Below are positions 41,412 through 50,800 of a DNA stretch of 58,882 bases, in pieces. The stretch is taken from positions 1 through 58,882 of the forward strand of contig CAUEYX010000017.1 in NCBI GenBank assembly GCA_959022495.1, in the 5' to 3' direction. This stretch comes from an uncultured Lachnospiraceae bacterium. Its GTDB lineage: Bacteria > Bacillota > Clostridia > Lachnospirales > Lachnospiraceae. The first letter of the stretch is position 1; each line of letters starts with the position of its first letter. The notes under the pieces were generated by a model that saw only the letters and a list, made by a program, of their open reading frames with translations, was not told where the DNA came from and made no database searches. The translations under genes were made by a program, and so were the position numbers.

Positions 41412-41837
41412 ATGTCAATACCGGTATATATTAGAAAAGACTATTTCAGGGCAGCAGACCTCTCGGATAAGAGTGCCCATATACTGGAATTTCATTACCG
41501 TCCCGAGACGGTGGATGTATATGAGAAGGGGCTTTCTGTCTTTCATATGCAGTATTTTTTAGAAAGCAGGACAAGGGCGGAGATCATGGAATTCTATCTT
41601 ACAGATTTTGCGCTGAGGGGGAAGGGATATGGGACGGCGTGCATGAATGAGATCCTTGACCAGTTTGGAAAAAAGGGGGTTACACTGATCACCGCGCCCA
41701 ACGGCTATGAACTCGCGCCGCTGGGATACACAGGTCCGGACCAGTACAGGGAGCTGATTGCGGGATTCTATGAGAAAACAGGATTCTCCATCAGCGGTGA
41801 TGGCAGGACTGCTATGAAGATATTAGGGGGGATATAA
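41412..41837 (+). CDS. GNAT-family acetyltransferase
   Basis: 141 residues. The acetyl-CoA loop is ALRGKGYGTACMNEIL, and a later segment AGFYEKTGFSISGDGRTAM matches motif B. Substrate unknown. AGGAGG lies directly before ATG 41412. It ends 25 bases before the response regulator and may belong to its transcript. Confidence 0.82.
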   Translation: MSIPVYIRKDYFRAADLSDKSAHILEFHYRPETVDVYEKGLSVFHMQYFLESRTRAEIMEFYLTDFALRGKGYGTACMNEILDQFGKKGVTLITAPNGYELAPLGYTGPDQYRELIAGFYEKTGFSISGDGRTAMKILGGI

Positions 41838-41862
41838 ACACGGATTATTTAAGGAGGCTGGA

Positions 41863-42552
41863 ATGTATAAAATACTAATCGTAGAAGATGACCTGCCTAT
41901 GGCGCAGGCCATACAGAAAGAGATGGGCATGTGGGGAAATGAGGCGGACTATGTACAGGATTTCCAGACAGTACTCAATAAATTTACGGAGTATGACCCT
42001 CATCTGGTCCTCATGGATATTACACTCCCGTTTTATAACGGGTATCACTGGTGCAGCGAAATTCGGAAGATTTCCAATGTCCCTGTTATATTTATCTCAT
42101 CCGCGTCCGATAATATGAATATTATCATGGCCATGAATATGGGAGGAGACGACTTTATCTCCAAACCTTTTGACCTGGGTGTGCTCACAGCCAAGGTGCA
42201 GGCCATGCTTCGCAGGACCTACGACCTGGCAGGGAAGATCCCTGTACTGGAACACCGCGGCGCGATTTTGAATCTGTATGACGCGACGCTGACATTCCAA
42301 GGTGAGAAGATCAATCTGACAAAGAATGAGTTCCGTATCCTGCAGACATTGATGGAGAACAAGGGGCGCCTGGTAAGCAGGGACACGCTGATGACCAGGC
42401 TGTGGGAGACGGACAATTATATAGAAGAAAATACACTGACTGTGAATATCACCCGATTGAGGAAGAAGCTGGAGAAGGCAGGACTTACGGATTTCATTAC
42501 CACAAAGGTGGGAGAGGGGTACATGATACAGCAGGAGCAGGTGACAAAATGA
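41863..42552 (+). CDS. BceR-like response regulator
   Basis: 229 residues: receiver domain (1-118) with the Asp-pair VEDD, phosphoacceptor in LVLMDITLP, and KPF; then an OmpR-type winged helix (INLTKNEFRILQTLMENKGR to ITTKVGEGYM). AAGGAGG precedes the start. It overlaps the sensor kinase by four bases (ATGA). With the following genes it forms a BceRSAB module that senses antimicrobial peptides. Confidence 0.94.
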   Translation: MYKILIVEDDLPMAQAIQKEMGMWGNEADYVQDFQTVLNKFTEYDPHLVLMDITLPFYNGYHWCSEIRKISNVPVIFISSASDNMNIIMAMNMGGDDFISKPFDLGVLTAKVQAMLRRTYDLAGKIPVLEHRGAILNLYDATLTFQGEKINLTKNEFRILQTLMENKGRLVSRDTLMTRLWETDNYIEENTLTVNITRLRKKLEKAGLTDFITTKVGEGYMIQQEQVTK

Positions 42553-43547
42553 AACGTTTTTTTCGATATTTGTATGACTGCCGCAGAGTGTGCGTCTGGG
42601 CGGTTTTAACCTTTGCGGTTTTTACCGTGGTATTTGCGCTGTATGGAATCGGGCTGAAAGCAGTGTGGTATCCGGCGGCCATCTCCGCGGTTTTTGGAGT
42701 TATCCTCCTGATTACCGGCTTTGTCTGCCGTGAGAGAAGGTACAAAGAGATGGAGCTGATTGGGAGTTCCGGCAGTCTCCTGTCAGATATTACGGATGCG
42801 TTTCCCAGGGCGGACAGTCTTATGGAGGAGGAGTATCAGGCTCTGCTTGCCGGGATAGAATCTGCGTTTAAAGAGAAAAAAGGAGAGTGGGACGCATCCA
42901 GAAGGGATATGAATGATTACTATGCCACATGGGTGCATCAGATCAAAGCCCCAATCGCAGTAATGAAGGTTATGCTGCAGCAGGAGGATACTACGGAGAA
43001 CAGAGAGCTCTCGGCAGAACTTTTCCGGGTAGAACAGTACGCGGAGATGGCGTTAAGTTATGTGCGCCTGGGTGAAGGGGCATCGGACCTGGTTATACAA
43101 GAGTATGATCTGGACGGCATTATAAGAAAAGCGGTCCGGAAATACGCGGGACAGTTCATCCGCCGGAAGCTCCGTCTGATCTATGAGGGGACGGATGTCC
43201 GTGTGATCACGGATGAAAAATGGCTGTCTTTCATGATAGAGCAGCTGCTCTCGAATGCGGTGAAATATACTTCAGAAGGCTCGGTGACCATCTCAGTCCA
43301 TGACGGAAAGAAACTATCTGTCACGGACACAGGGATCGGGATCTCGCCGGAGGATATGCCCCGTATCTTTGAGAAGGGGTACACAGGATACAATGGGAGG
43401 CTGGATAAAAAGTCCACCGGTATCGGTCTGTATCTGTGCAGAAAGGCGGCAGACAAGCTGGGGCATAAATTGACGGCGCAGTCTGACCCGGGCAGGGGCA
43501 GCAGATTCACCATAGATTTGGAGTCCTATCCGTTCAGGGCGGAATAA
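42549..43547 (+). CDS. BceS-like intramembrane-sensing histidine kinase
   Basis: 332 residues. Two closely spaced helices (about 13-35 and 41-60) with almost no extracytoplasmic loop define an intramembrane-sensing kinase, which relies on the ABC transporter to detect its peptide. The phosphoacceptor is His130 (ATWVHQIKAPIAVM), and the ATP-binding boxes are EQLLSNAVKYT, VTDTGIGI and STGIGLYLC. Overlaps the response regulator stop. Confidence 0.94.
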   Translation: MKRFFRYLYDCRRVCVWAVLTFAVFTVVFALYGIGLKAVWYPAAISAVFGVILLITGFVCRERRYKEMELIGSSGSLLSDITDAFPRADSLMEEEYQALLAGIESAFKEKKGEWDASRRDMNDYYATWVHQIKAPIAVMKVMLQQEDTTENRELSAELFRVEQYAEMALSYVRLGEGASDLVIQEYDLDGIIRKAVRKYAGQFIRRKLRLIYEGTDVRVITDEKWLSFMIEQLLSNAVKYTSEGSVTISVHDGKKLSVTDTGIGISPEDMPRIFEKGYTGYNGRLDKKSTGIGLYLCRKAADKLGHKLTAQSDPGRGSRFTIDLESYPFRAE

Positions 43548-43583
43548 GGGTCCGAAAGCTGGTATTACAATAATGTCACATAG

Positions 43584-43639
43584 GACAGGCGGAATGTCAC
43601 CGGATTCGATGTCAGCCGCCTGTCTTCCTTTGCTATACT
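43584..43639 (+). promoter_or_regulatory. Promoter region and inverted repeat before bceA
   Basis: GACAGGCGG (43584-43592) and CCGCCTGTC (43616-43624) are inverted around 23 bases, followed by TATACT (43634-43639) as a -10. A good -35 is missing, as expected for a BceR-activated promoter. The dyad could be the activator site or a terminator of the two-component operon. Confidence 0.5.
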
Positions 43640-43673
43640 ATCTCCAGACAAGAGTAAAGGAGGACCATATGAT

Positions 43674-44438
43674 ATGGCTGTTTTGGAAGTAAAGAATCTG
43701 AAGAAAATATACCGTCCGCGTTTCGGCGGCAGTCAGGTGCAGGCGCTCACCTGCGTAAATTTCTCGGTTGAGGAGGGGGAGTATGTGGCGATCATGGGAG
43801 AGAGCGGTTCCGGTAAAACCACGCTCTTAAATATCATGGCCGCGCTGGACAAACCGACAGAGGGAGCTGTCTATCTGGATGGCAGGCCGCTCTCGGATAT
43901 TAAGGATAAAGACATCTCGGAATTCCGCAGGGATCATCTTGGATTCGTGTTCCAGGAGTTCAACCTGCTGGACACGTTTAATGTACGGGATAACATTCTT
44001 CTGCCATTAGTGCTCAAAGGGACGCCGCACAAGAAAATGATGCAGTGCGCCGGTCCGATTGCGGAGGAACTGGGAATTGCGTCACTCTTGGATAAATATC
44101 CGTACGAGATCTCGGGAGGACAGAAGCAGAGAGTGGCAGTGGCCAGGGCGCTGATTACAGATCCCCGCCTGATTCTGGCCGATGAGCCTACCGGAGCGCT
44201 GGATTCCCGGTCCACGGATGAGCTGCTTTCCCTGTTCGCGAAGATCAATAAGAAAGGGCAGACTATCCTCATGGTGACTCATTCTGTCAAGGCGGCAAGC
44301 CGCGCGGGCAGAGTACTCTTTATCCGGGACGGGGAAGTCTACCACCAGGTGTACAGAGGCGCGATGTCGGATGAACAGCTCTACCAGAAGATCTCCGACA
44401 CGCTTACAATGCTTGCGACAGGTGGTGACAGGCGATGA
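43674..44438 (+). CDS. BceA-like ABC transporter ATP-binding protein
   Basis: 254 residues. Walker A is GESGSGKTTLL, the Q-loop VFQEFNLLD, signature SGGQKQRVAVARAL and Walker B LILADEPTGALD. It is the ATPase of a MacB/BceA-type transporter. AAAGGAGG lies nine bases before the ATG. Overlaps the permease by four bases. Confidence 0.95.
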   Translation: MAVLEVKNLKKIYRPRFGGSQVQALTCVNFSVEEGEYVAIMGESGSGKTTLLNIMAALDKPTEGAVYLDGRPLSDIKDKDISEFRRDHLGFVFQEFNLLDTFNVRDNILLPLVLKGTPHKKMMQCAGPIAEELGIASLLDKYPYEISGGQKQRVAVARALITDPRLILADEPTGALDSRSTDELLSLFAKINKKGQTILMVTHSVKAASRAGRVLFIRDGEVYHQVYRGAMSDEQLYQKISDTLTMLATGGDRR

Positions 44439-46504
44439 GGAGAGGATTCTATATAAAGCTGGCATCAGAGGGAATATCAAAGAACCGGAAATTCTATTTT
44501 CCGTATATCCTGACCTGTATCTGTATGGTGATGATGTTTTACATTGTGGCGTACCTTTCCATGAGCGCGGACTTTTCCACAATATTCGGAGGGGAAATGT
44601 TACAGTCCATGCTGGGATTCGGCGTGTTTGTGATCGGAATTTTTTCACTGATCTTTCTATATTATACGAACTCTTTTCTGATCCGAAGGAGGCAGAAGGA
44701 ATTCGGGCTGTATAATATACTGGGAATGGGAAAGCCCAATCTTGTAAAGATCCTTCTGTGGGAAAATGTGCTGACCGCGCTGGTCTCTATTGCGGCGGGC
44801 CTTGCGTTCGGCATTCTTTTCTCAAAGCTGGCCGAGCTGGCGGCAGTTAAAATCCTGGGCGGAGAGACAGGGTTCAATATCCATGTGGCTGTCACGCCCA
44901 TCGTGTGGACGGTCCTGCTCTTTATCGCTATCTTTCTTCTTATTATGATGCGGATGGTGATCTCCATCTTCCGTCTGCGGCCGGTGGAAATGCTGCGCAG
45001 TGAGAGCACGGGAGAGAAACCGCCCAAAGCGAACTGGCTTCTGGCCCTGATCGGCGCCGCGCTCCTGGGAAGTGCGTACTACATGGCAGTGGCCATCCTG
45101 GACCCTATGACCGCGATGGTGTCATTTTTCCTGGCAGTGGTCCTGGTCATCCTGGCCACGTACCTGCTTTTTATTGCGGGGTCAGTGGTGCTCTGCCGTC
45201 TGCTGCAGAAGAACAAGAAATACTATTATAAGACCAGGCATTTTATCTCACTGTCTTCCATGACATACCGGATGAAGCGCAACGGTGCCGGACTTGCTTC
45301 GATCTGCATCCTGTCCACGATGGTGCTTGTTACAGTATCCTCCACGACATGCCTCTTTGCGCAGGCGGAGGACGGAGTGAAGGAAAGATATCCGCAGGAT
45401 GTGTTTGTCAGCATCAGTGTCGCGGACAAAGCGATTCTGACGGAAGAGGAAAGCGCTCCATATATCAATGCCGTGGAGAATGTTCTGGAAGAGCACCAAG
45501 AGAAGGCAGAAAATCTCCAGGATTACCGCATGTACAGCCTGACAGCCTGCCAGTCCGGCGCGGATTTTCAAATTGATCTGAACAATGTGGATGTAGAAGG
45601 ACAGTCCGGCGGTGAATTAAGAGGAATTTATATCATCCCCCTGGAGGATTACAATGAGATAACCGGTCAAGACATTGCGCTGGGAGAAGACGAAGCGCTG
45701 GTATATCCGTACAAGATGGATTATGACTATGATACCTTGAATTTTCAGGGATTTGACAGCTGGAAAGCGGAAAAGCTGGATTCCCCGCCTGTGCGTATCG
45801 GGCAGGCGGACGCCAATGCCCTGGGCAGCCTCTTTGTCGTAGTGAGGGACGCTGCTTCCATGGATCAGTTGTGCCAGTTAAAAAATGATTCGCTGGGAGA
45901 TGAAGGCGCTTCTTCCACCCGTCGGTGCTATAGTTTTGACTTGGAGTGTCCGGATGAGGAACAGTCAGTAATCTATGATGAGATTATGGATCAGTTTATG
46001 AGTATGTCTGAAGGACAGTCTAACGGACAGTCAGATGAAGGGTATGTATACTGGTATGGGGAGTCAAAAGCGCAGAATCGGGCAGAGTACATGGCCTTGT
46101 TTGGGGGCTTGTTCTTCCTTGGCATTCTGCTTGGGGCGGTATTCATGTTCGGAACGGTTCTGATTATGTATTACAAGCAGATTTCCGAAGGGTATGAGGA
46201 CCAGGACCGTTTCGACATCCTTATGAAAGTGGGGATGAGCCGGAAAGAAGTCAAACAGAGCATCAGTTCCCAGGTGCTGACTGTGTTTTTCCTCCCGCTC
46301 ATCGCGGCGGGCGTGCATCTGGCATTTGCCTATACGCTGATCTCCAGGTTCATGAAACTGATTTCAGCGGCGGCTGATGATAAGCTGCTCCTCTTTGTGA
46401 CAGCGTGCTGTTATCTTGTATTTGCGCTTTTTTATGTGGTTGTGTACGTGGTAACGTCAAAAAGCTATTATGGGATCGTCAGTACATCAGAGAAAAAGAG
46501 CTGA
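44435..46504 (+). CDS. BceB-like ABC transporter permease
   Basis: 689 residues with ten predicted transmembrane helices. Two FtsX-like regions lie at about 55-185 and 560-680, and a large extracytoplasmic domain of around 220 residues (about 310-530) lies before the last helices, as in BceB. It removes or frees bacitracin-like or lantibiotic peptides from lipid II-cycle targets and passes the signal to the kinase. It overlaps the ATPase gene. Confidence 0.94.
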   Translation: MRRGFYIKLASEGISKNRKFYFPYILTCICMVMMFYIVAYLSMSADFSTIFGGEMLQSMLGFGVFVIGIFSLIFLYYTNSFLIRRRQKEFGLYNILGMGKPNLVKILLWENVLTALVSIAAGLAFGILFSKLAELAAVKILGGETGFNIHVAVTPIVWTVLLFIAIFLLIMMRMVISIFRLRPVEMLRSESTGEKPPKANWLLALIGAALLGSAYYMAVAILDPMTAMVSFFLAVVLVILATYLLFIAGSVVLCRLLQKNKKYYYKTRHFISLSSMTYRMKRNGAGLASICILSTMVLVTVSSTTCLFAQAEDGVKERYPQDVFVSISVADKAILTEEESAPYINAVENVLEEHQEKAENLQDYRMYSLTACQSGADFQIDLNNVDVEGQSGGELRGIYIIPLEDYNEITGQDIALGEDEALVYPYKMDYDYDTLNFQGFDSWKAEKLDSPPVRIGQADANALGSLFVVVRDAASMDQLCQLKNDSLGDEGASSTRRCYSFDLECPDEEQSVIYDEIMDQFMSMSEGQSNGQSDEGYVYWYGESKAQNRAEYMALFGGLFFLGILLGAVFMFGTVLIMYYKQISEGYEDQDRFDILMKVGMSRKEVKQSISSQVLTVFFLPLIAAGVHLAFAYTLISRFMKLISAAADDKLLLFVTACCYLVFALFYVVVYVVTSKSYYGIVSTSEKKS

Positions 46505-46618
46505 AACAGGAGCGATTAGCTGTTCAAACAGGGCGGGAACATGGTATAATAATTGTACAAAACACAATCCGGCTTATATACCTGCCAATACAGCGATCTG
46601 CAGGAAGGAGTGACAGAT

Positions 46619-47248
46619 ATGATGCAGCATACAATTATCACGATCGGCAGACAATTCGGAAGCGGAGGACATGAGATTGGAAATCAGTTGTCGGAGCGGC
46701 TGAATATTCCGCTCTACGACCATAACCTGATCCGAATGGCAGCGCAGGAACTGCGCATCAGCAGCGAGGACGCGTCAAAAGTGGATGAGACCGTGCTGGG
46801 ACGGTTCCTTTCAGCTTATGCTGCCAACAGCCTTGAGTACCGGGCGTTTATCACAAGTGACGAGTCGGGCATGCCCCTTACGGACAGAGTGTATGAACGG
46901 CAGTCGGCAATCATTCGAAAACTGGCGGAGAAAGGACCGGGCATTTTCGTCGGGCGGTGCGCGGATTATATCCTCGGAGATTATTCCAACTGTATCAATA
47001 CATTTATCTATGCCTACAAAGAAGACAGAGTCCGGCGCATCATGAAACTTTATAAACTGGAAGAAAAACAGGCGCTTGATAAGATAAAAAAGACGGATCG
47101 GGAGAGAAAACTCTATTATGAAGCGCGAACTGGCAGAGAGTGGGGCGGCATCGAGGCCAGCGGCATGATGTTCAATGCAAGCCTGCTGGGGATTGACGGT
47201 GTGGTGGACGCCCTGGAAGCGATTTACCGGAAGTGGGAGACCAGATAG
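46619..47248 (+). CDS. Cytidylate kinase-like family protein
   Basis: 209 residues of the AAA/cytidylate kinase-like P-loop family. The P-loop is ITIGRQFGSGGHEIG, followed by PLYDHNLIRMAAQ, an arginine-rich lid (DRVRRIMKL, KTDRERKLYYEARTG) and VGRCADYIL. A true CMP kinase activity is not proven for this subfamily. AAGGAG precedes ATG 46619, and the next codon is also ATG. Confidence 0.85.
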   Translation: MMQHTIITIGRQFGSGGHEIGNQLSERLNIPLYDHNLIRMAAQELRISSEDASKVDETVLGRFLSAYAANSLEYRAFITSDESGMPLTDRVYERQSAIIRKLAEKGPGIFVGRCADYILGDYSNCINTFIYAYKEDRVRRIMKLYKLEEKQALDKIKKTDRERKLYYEARTGREWGGIEASGMMFNASLLGIDGVVDALEAIYRKWETR

Positions 47249-47273
47249 GAACTTATGAACCACACTGAAGAAC

Positions 47274-47308
47274 GTGCCGTGCCGCGGGAGAAATCCCGGG
47301 CACGGCAC
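47274..47308. repeat. Large GC-rich hairpin after the kinase-like gene
   Basis: GTGCCGTGCCGCGGGA (47274-47289), GAAA loop, TCCCGGGCACGGCAC (47294-47308): a 15-base stem with one bulge. No T run follows, so it is more an mRNA-end stabiliser or REP-like element than a terminator. Confidence 0.75.
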
Positions 47309-47873
47309 GCAGTATATGTGGAGTAAACAGAATATCTTGTGTCTAAGGGTCCTGTTGAGCCAGCTATATGTCAGAAAATGTCGAAAGTTGTCAGTTGCAA
47401 AATTAGCAACACATTTGTATTTTTTAACAACATTGTAATGAACATATTTACATTGTTGTTTTTTTAATATATAAAGAAATAAGGGGCTGAAAGTTTGTGA
47501 TTTTCAATCAATTTATTTGCCATTACATGGTAAGAACTGCAATAAGAAATGTGATTTTTGACAGAAAAAAACTCTTTTTATATGAGGGTTTTAGATAAAA
47601 GTCACAATAGCTGGTCCAGCTTACTGGATAGAACGACATAAGACGTCACAAACACTGCTCCACTGCTATTTGATGCCGCACGGGTGATTATCATATTACA
47701 CAATATCCATCCGGGAAGCGCGGTATACCTGAGTGGAGCCTTTTTATTGGTCCGCGGCTGTGGGAGATCAGCCTGCGTGGATCATGTTTATATAAAGGGC
47801 TTTTCATTATAGAAAGGGGGAATGTTCCAGGGGGATTTCTACAATATCATTCTAATAAGGAAAGGAGAAAAAA
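47309..47873. other. 565-base AT-rich spacer upstream of the GH31 gene
   Basis: No coding frame is supported. It holds a terminator (47426-47466), a candidate promoter (TTGACA at 47558-47563, 17-base spacer, TATGAG at 47581-47586) and then nearly 290 bases of possible 5' leader. No known riboswitch motif was recognised in that leader. Confidence 0.55.
47426..47466 (+). terminator. Terminator in the spacer
   Basis: AACAACATTGTAA (47426-47438) pairs with TTACATTGTTGTT (47448-47460), one mismatch, followed by a run of T bases. Probably ends the kinase-like transcript. Confidence 0.7.
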
Positions 47874-50800
47874 ATGAAAAAGATGAAAAGAGCGGGAGCC
47901 TGGCTTCTGACAGCAGCTATGACAGTTTCCACTTTCGCTTACGCGGCGCCGATGACGGTGCAGGCGGCAGACAATTTCAGCGGAAGCCTTACAAAAGTTG
48001 ACAGCGCGAAGGCTGACGGAAATGTCGTTGAGATTTCCTTTAACGACGGTGCCGTGAAAGGGCGCATCACGTTCCTGGAAGACGGCGTGTTCCGTTACAA
48101 TGTTGATCCGTCAGGCGAATTCAGCGAGTATGCGAAAGTCAGAGGCGGTTATCCCGACACAGGAAAGATTCAGGCCCAGCCTGATGATTCAGACCGTTAT
48201 TCACATCCGAATGCATCGGTAAGTGAAAAGGACGGGAAATTTATGATCACCAATGGTGAGACGACCATTGAGTTTGACAAAGACACTGCCCTTATGAGCG
48301 TTAAGGCGGGGGACAAGACGGTTATGGAAGAGTCCGCACCGCTTAACTTTGCAGGGTCAAGCACGACACAGACACTTGTTCAGCATGACAAGACGAACTA
48401 TAATGCCGGTCTTCGGGAAGAATTCTTTGGAGGCGGAACACAGAACGGTCGTTTTGTACATACAGATGATGTGATCAATATCTCCAATGAGAGCAGCTGG
48501 ACAGACGGAGGTGTGGCATCTCCGGCCCCATTCTACTATACGTCCAATGGTTATGGCGTGCTGCGCAATACATACATGAGTGGAAAGTATGATTTTGGTT
48601 CAACGACAGACGGCGTTGTGACAGCAACTCACAATGAGAATGAGTATGATGCGTACATTTTCGTATCCTCAAGTGAGAACGGATCGACTGTGAGCACAGA
48701 TCTGCTTGACGGCTATTTTACAGTCACAGGTAACCCGGTGCTTCTGCCTTCCTATGCGTTCTATCTTGGACATCTGAATGCGTACAACCGTGATGCCTGG
48801 TCTGACACAAGCAAAAGCGGTTATAAAGCGTGGACGATAAAAGGAAACGATTCCTATGAGTCAGCAGGCAGCACTACCTATGAAAGAGGCGGCACAGGTA
48901 CAACGATTCAGGCAGGCGAGATGGGCGAAAGCCTGAATGGTACAGAGCCGACTGTAGCGACAGATATGATGCCGGAAGGGGTGACTCATCCGGAGGAATT
49001 CTCCGCACGTGCGGTTCTGGATGAATATCTTGATTATGATATGCCGTTTGGCTTCTTCCTTCCGAACGACGGATATGGCGCGGGCTATGGACAGAACGGT
49101 TATAACATGACCGGTGGTGTCAATGCAGACGGTTCCAGTTCAGAAGAACGTCTTGCGGCTGTCGCGGCCAATGTGGAGAATCTGAAAGAGTTTGCTGATT
49201 ATGCGGCGGATAGAGGAATTGCCACAGGTCTGTGGACACAGAGTAATCTGACCCCGGATTCAAATTCCAATACGTACTGGCATACACTTCGTGACTTTAA
49301 CGCGGAAGTAAATGCGGGTGTAACGACACTTAAGACTGACGTCGCGTGGGTAGGATATGGTTATTCCTTCCAGTTAAGCGGTGTGAAGCAGGCTTATGAT
49401 ATTGTTACGAAGAACCAGAGCACACGTCCGAATATTATCTCCCTTGACGGCTGGGCAGGTTCTCAGCGTTATAATTCCGTGTGGACAGGTGATCAGTATG
49501 GCGGCAGCTGGGAGTACATCCGCTTCCACATCCCGACCTTTATCGGCCAGTCCTTAAGCGGTAACCCGAATATCGGCTGTGATATGGACGGTATCTGGGG
49601 AGGAAATCCGGTTATCGCTACACGTGATTACCAGTGGAAGAGTTTTGCGCCGCAGATGCTTGACATGGACGGCTGGGGAAGTTACGCAAAGGCTCCTTAT
49701 ACACATGGTGATCCGTATACAGGCGTAAGCCGTATGTACTTAAAGATGAAAGCTATGATGATGCCGTACATCTACACCAACGCGTATGCGGCGGCAAACA
49801 TTGATACAGGCAATGGCGATACAGGGCTTCCGATGGTAAGGGCGATGTTCCTTGAGTTCCCGGAGGAAGCATACGCGTACACAGAGGCTGGCTCACAGTA
49901 CCAGTACATGTGGGGCGAGAATCTGCTGGTAGCTCCGCTGTATCAGAACACACAGGCTGATTCGATGGGCAATGACGTGAGAAACGGCATCTACCTCCCG
50001 GGCGGAGAGGATACCATCTGGATCGATTACTTTACAGGCGACCAGTACCGCGGCGGGCAGATCTTAAACGGCTTTGACGCACCGCTGTGGAAGATCCCGC
50101 TGTTTGTAAAGAACGGCGCGATCATTCCGATGTACGCAGAGCACAACGTAGCGGTTGAAGGTGTTGAGAACGGTGTGGACAAATCTCAGCGTATCGTTGA
50201 GTTCTGGCCGGAGGGTGAGACAGACTTCAGCGCAATCGAGGACGATGGCACATCCGTAACGAACAACATCACTGAGGAAGAGGGATACGGAGACCTTGAC
50301 GATATCGACTACGGCGATCATGTCACAACGAAGTATACATCCAAAGTTGACGGCGATACAGCAACACTGACCGCTGAGAAATCAACAGGAAGCTATAATG
50401 GTTACGATAAGAACAAAGATACGACATTTATCGTGAACGCTTCTGTAGAACCGTCTAAAGTAACTGCTTACAACGGCAGCGCTTCACTGGACAAAGTAGA
50501 AGCAGCGGATAAGGCAGACTTTGACGCCCTGATGCCGGAAGACGGTGAATTTATCTACTTCTATGATGAAAGCCCGGAGATTGAAACATTTGCATCTGAA
50601 GAAGAAACGATCATCGCTGATATGGTGAAAGATGTAGAAGTTTCCGGCAAGCTGTATGTGAAGTTTGCAAACACAGATTCACAGGCAAACGAGCAGAAGC
50701 TGGTGATCGAAGGCTTCGAGAATACAGGCGACCTGAATTCATCTGATCTCAATGAGGATCTTGACGCTCCGACACTGAGAGAAAATGAAGATCTCAAAAC

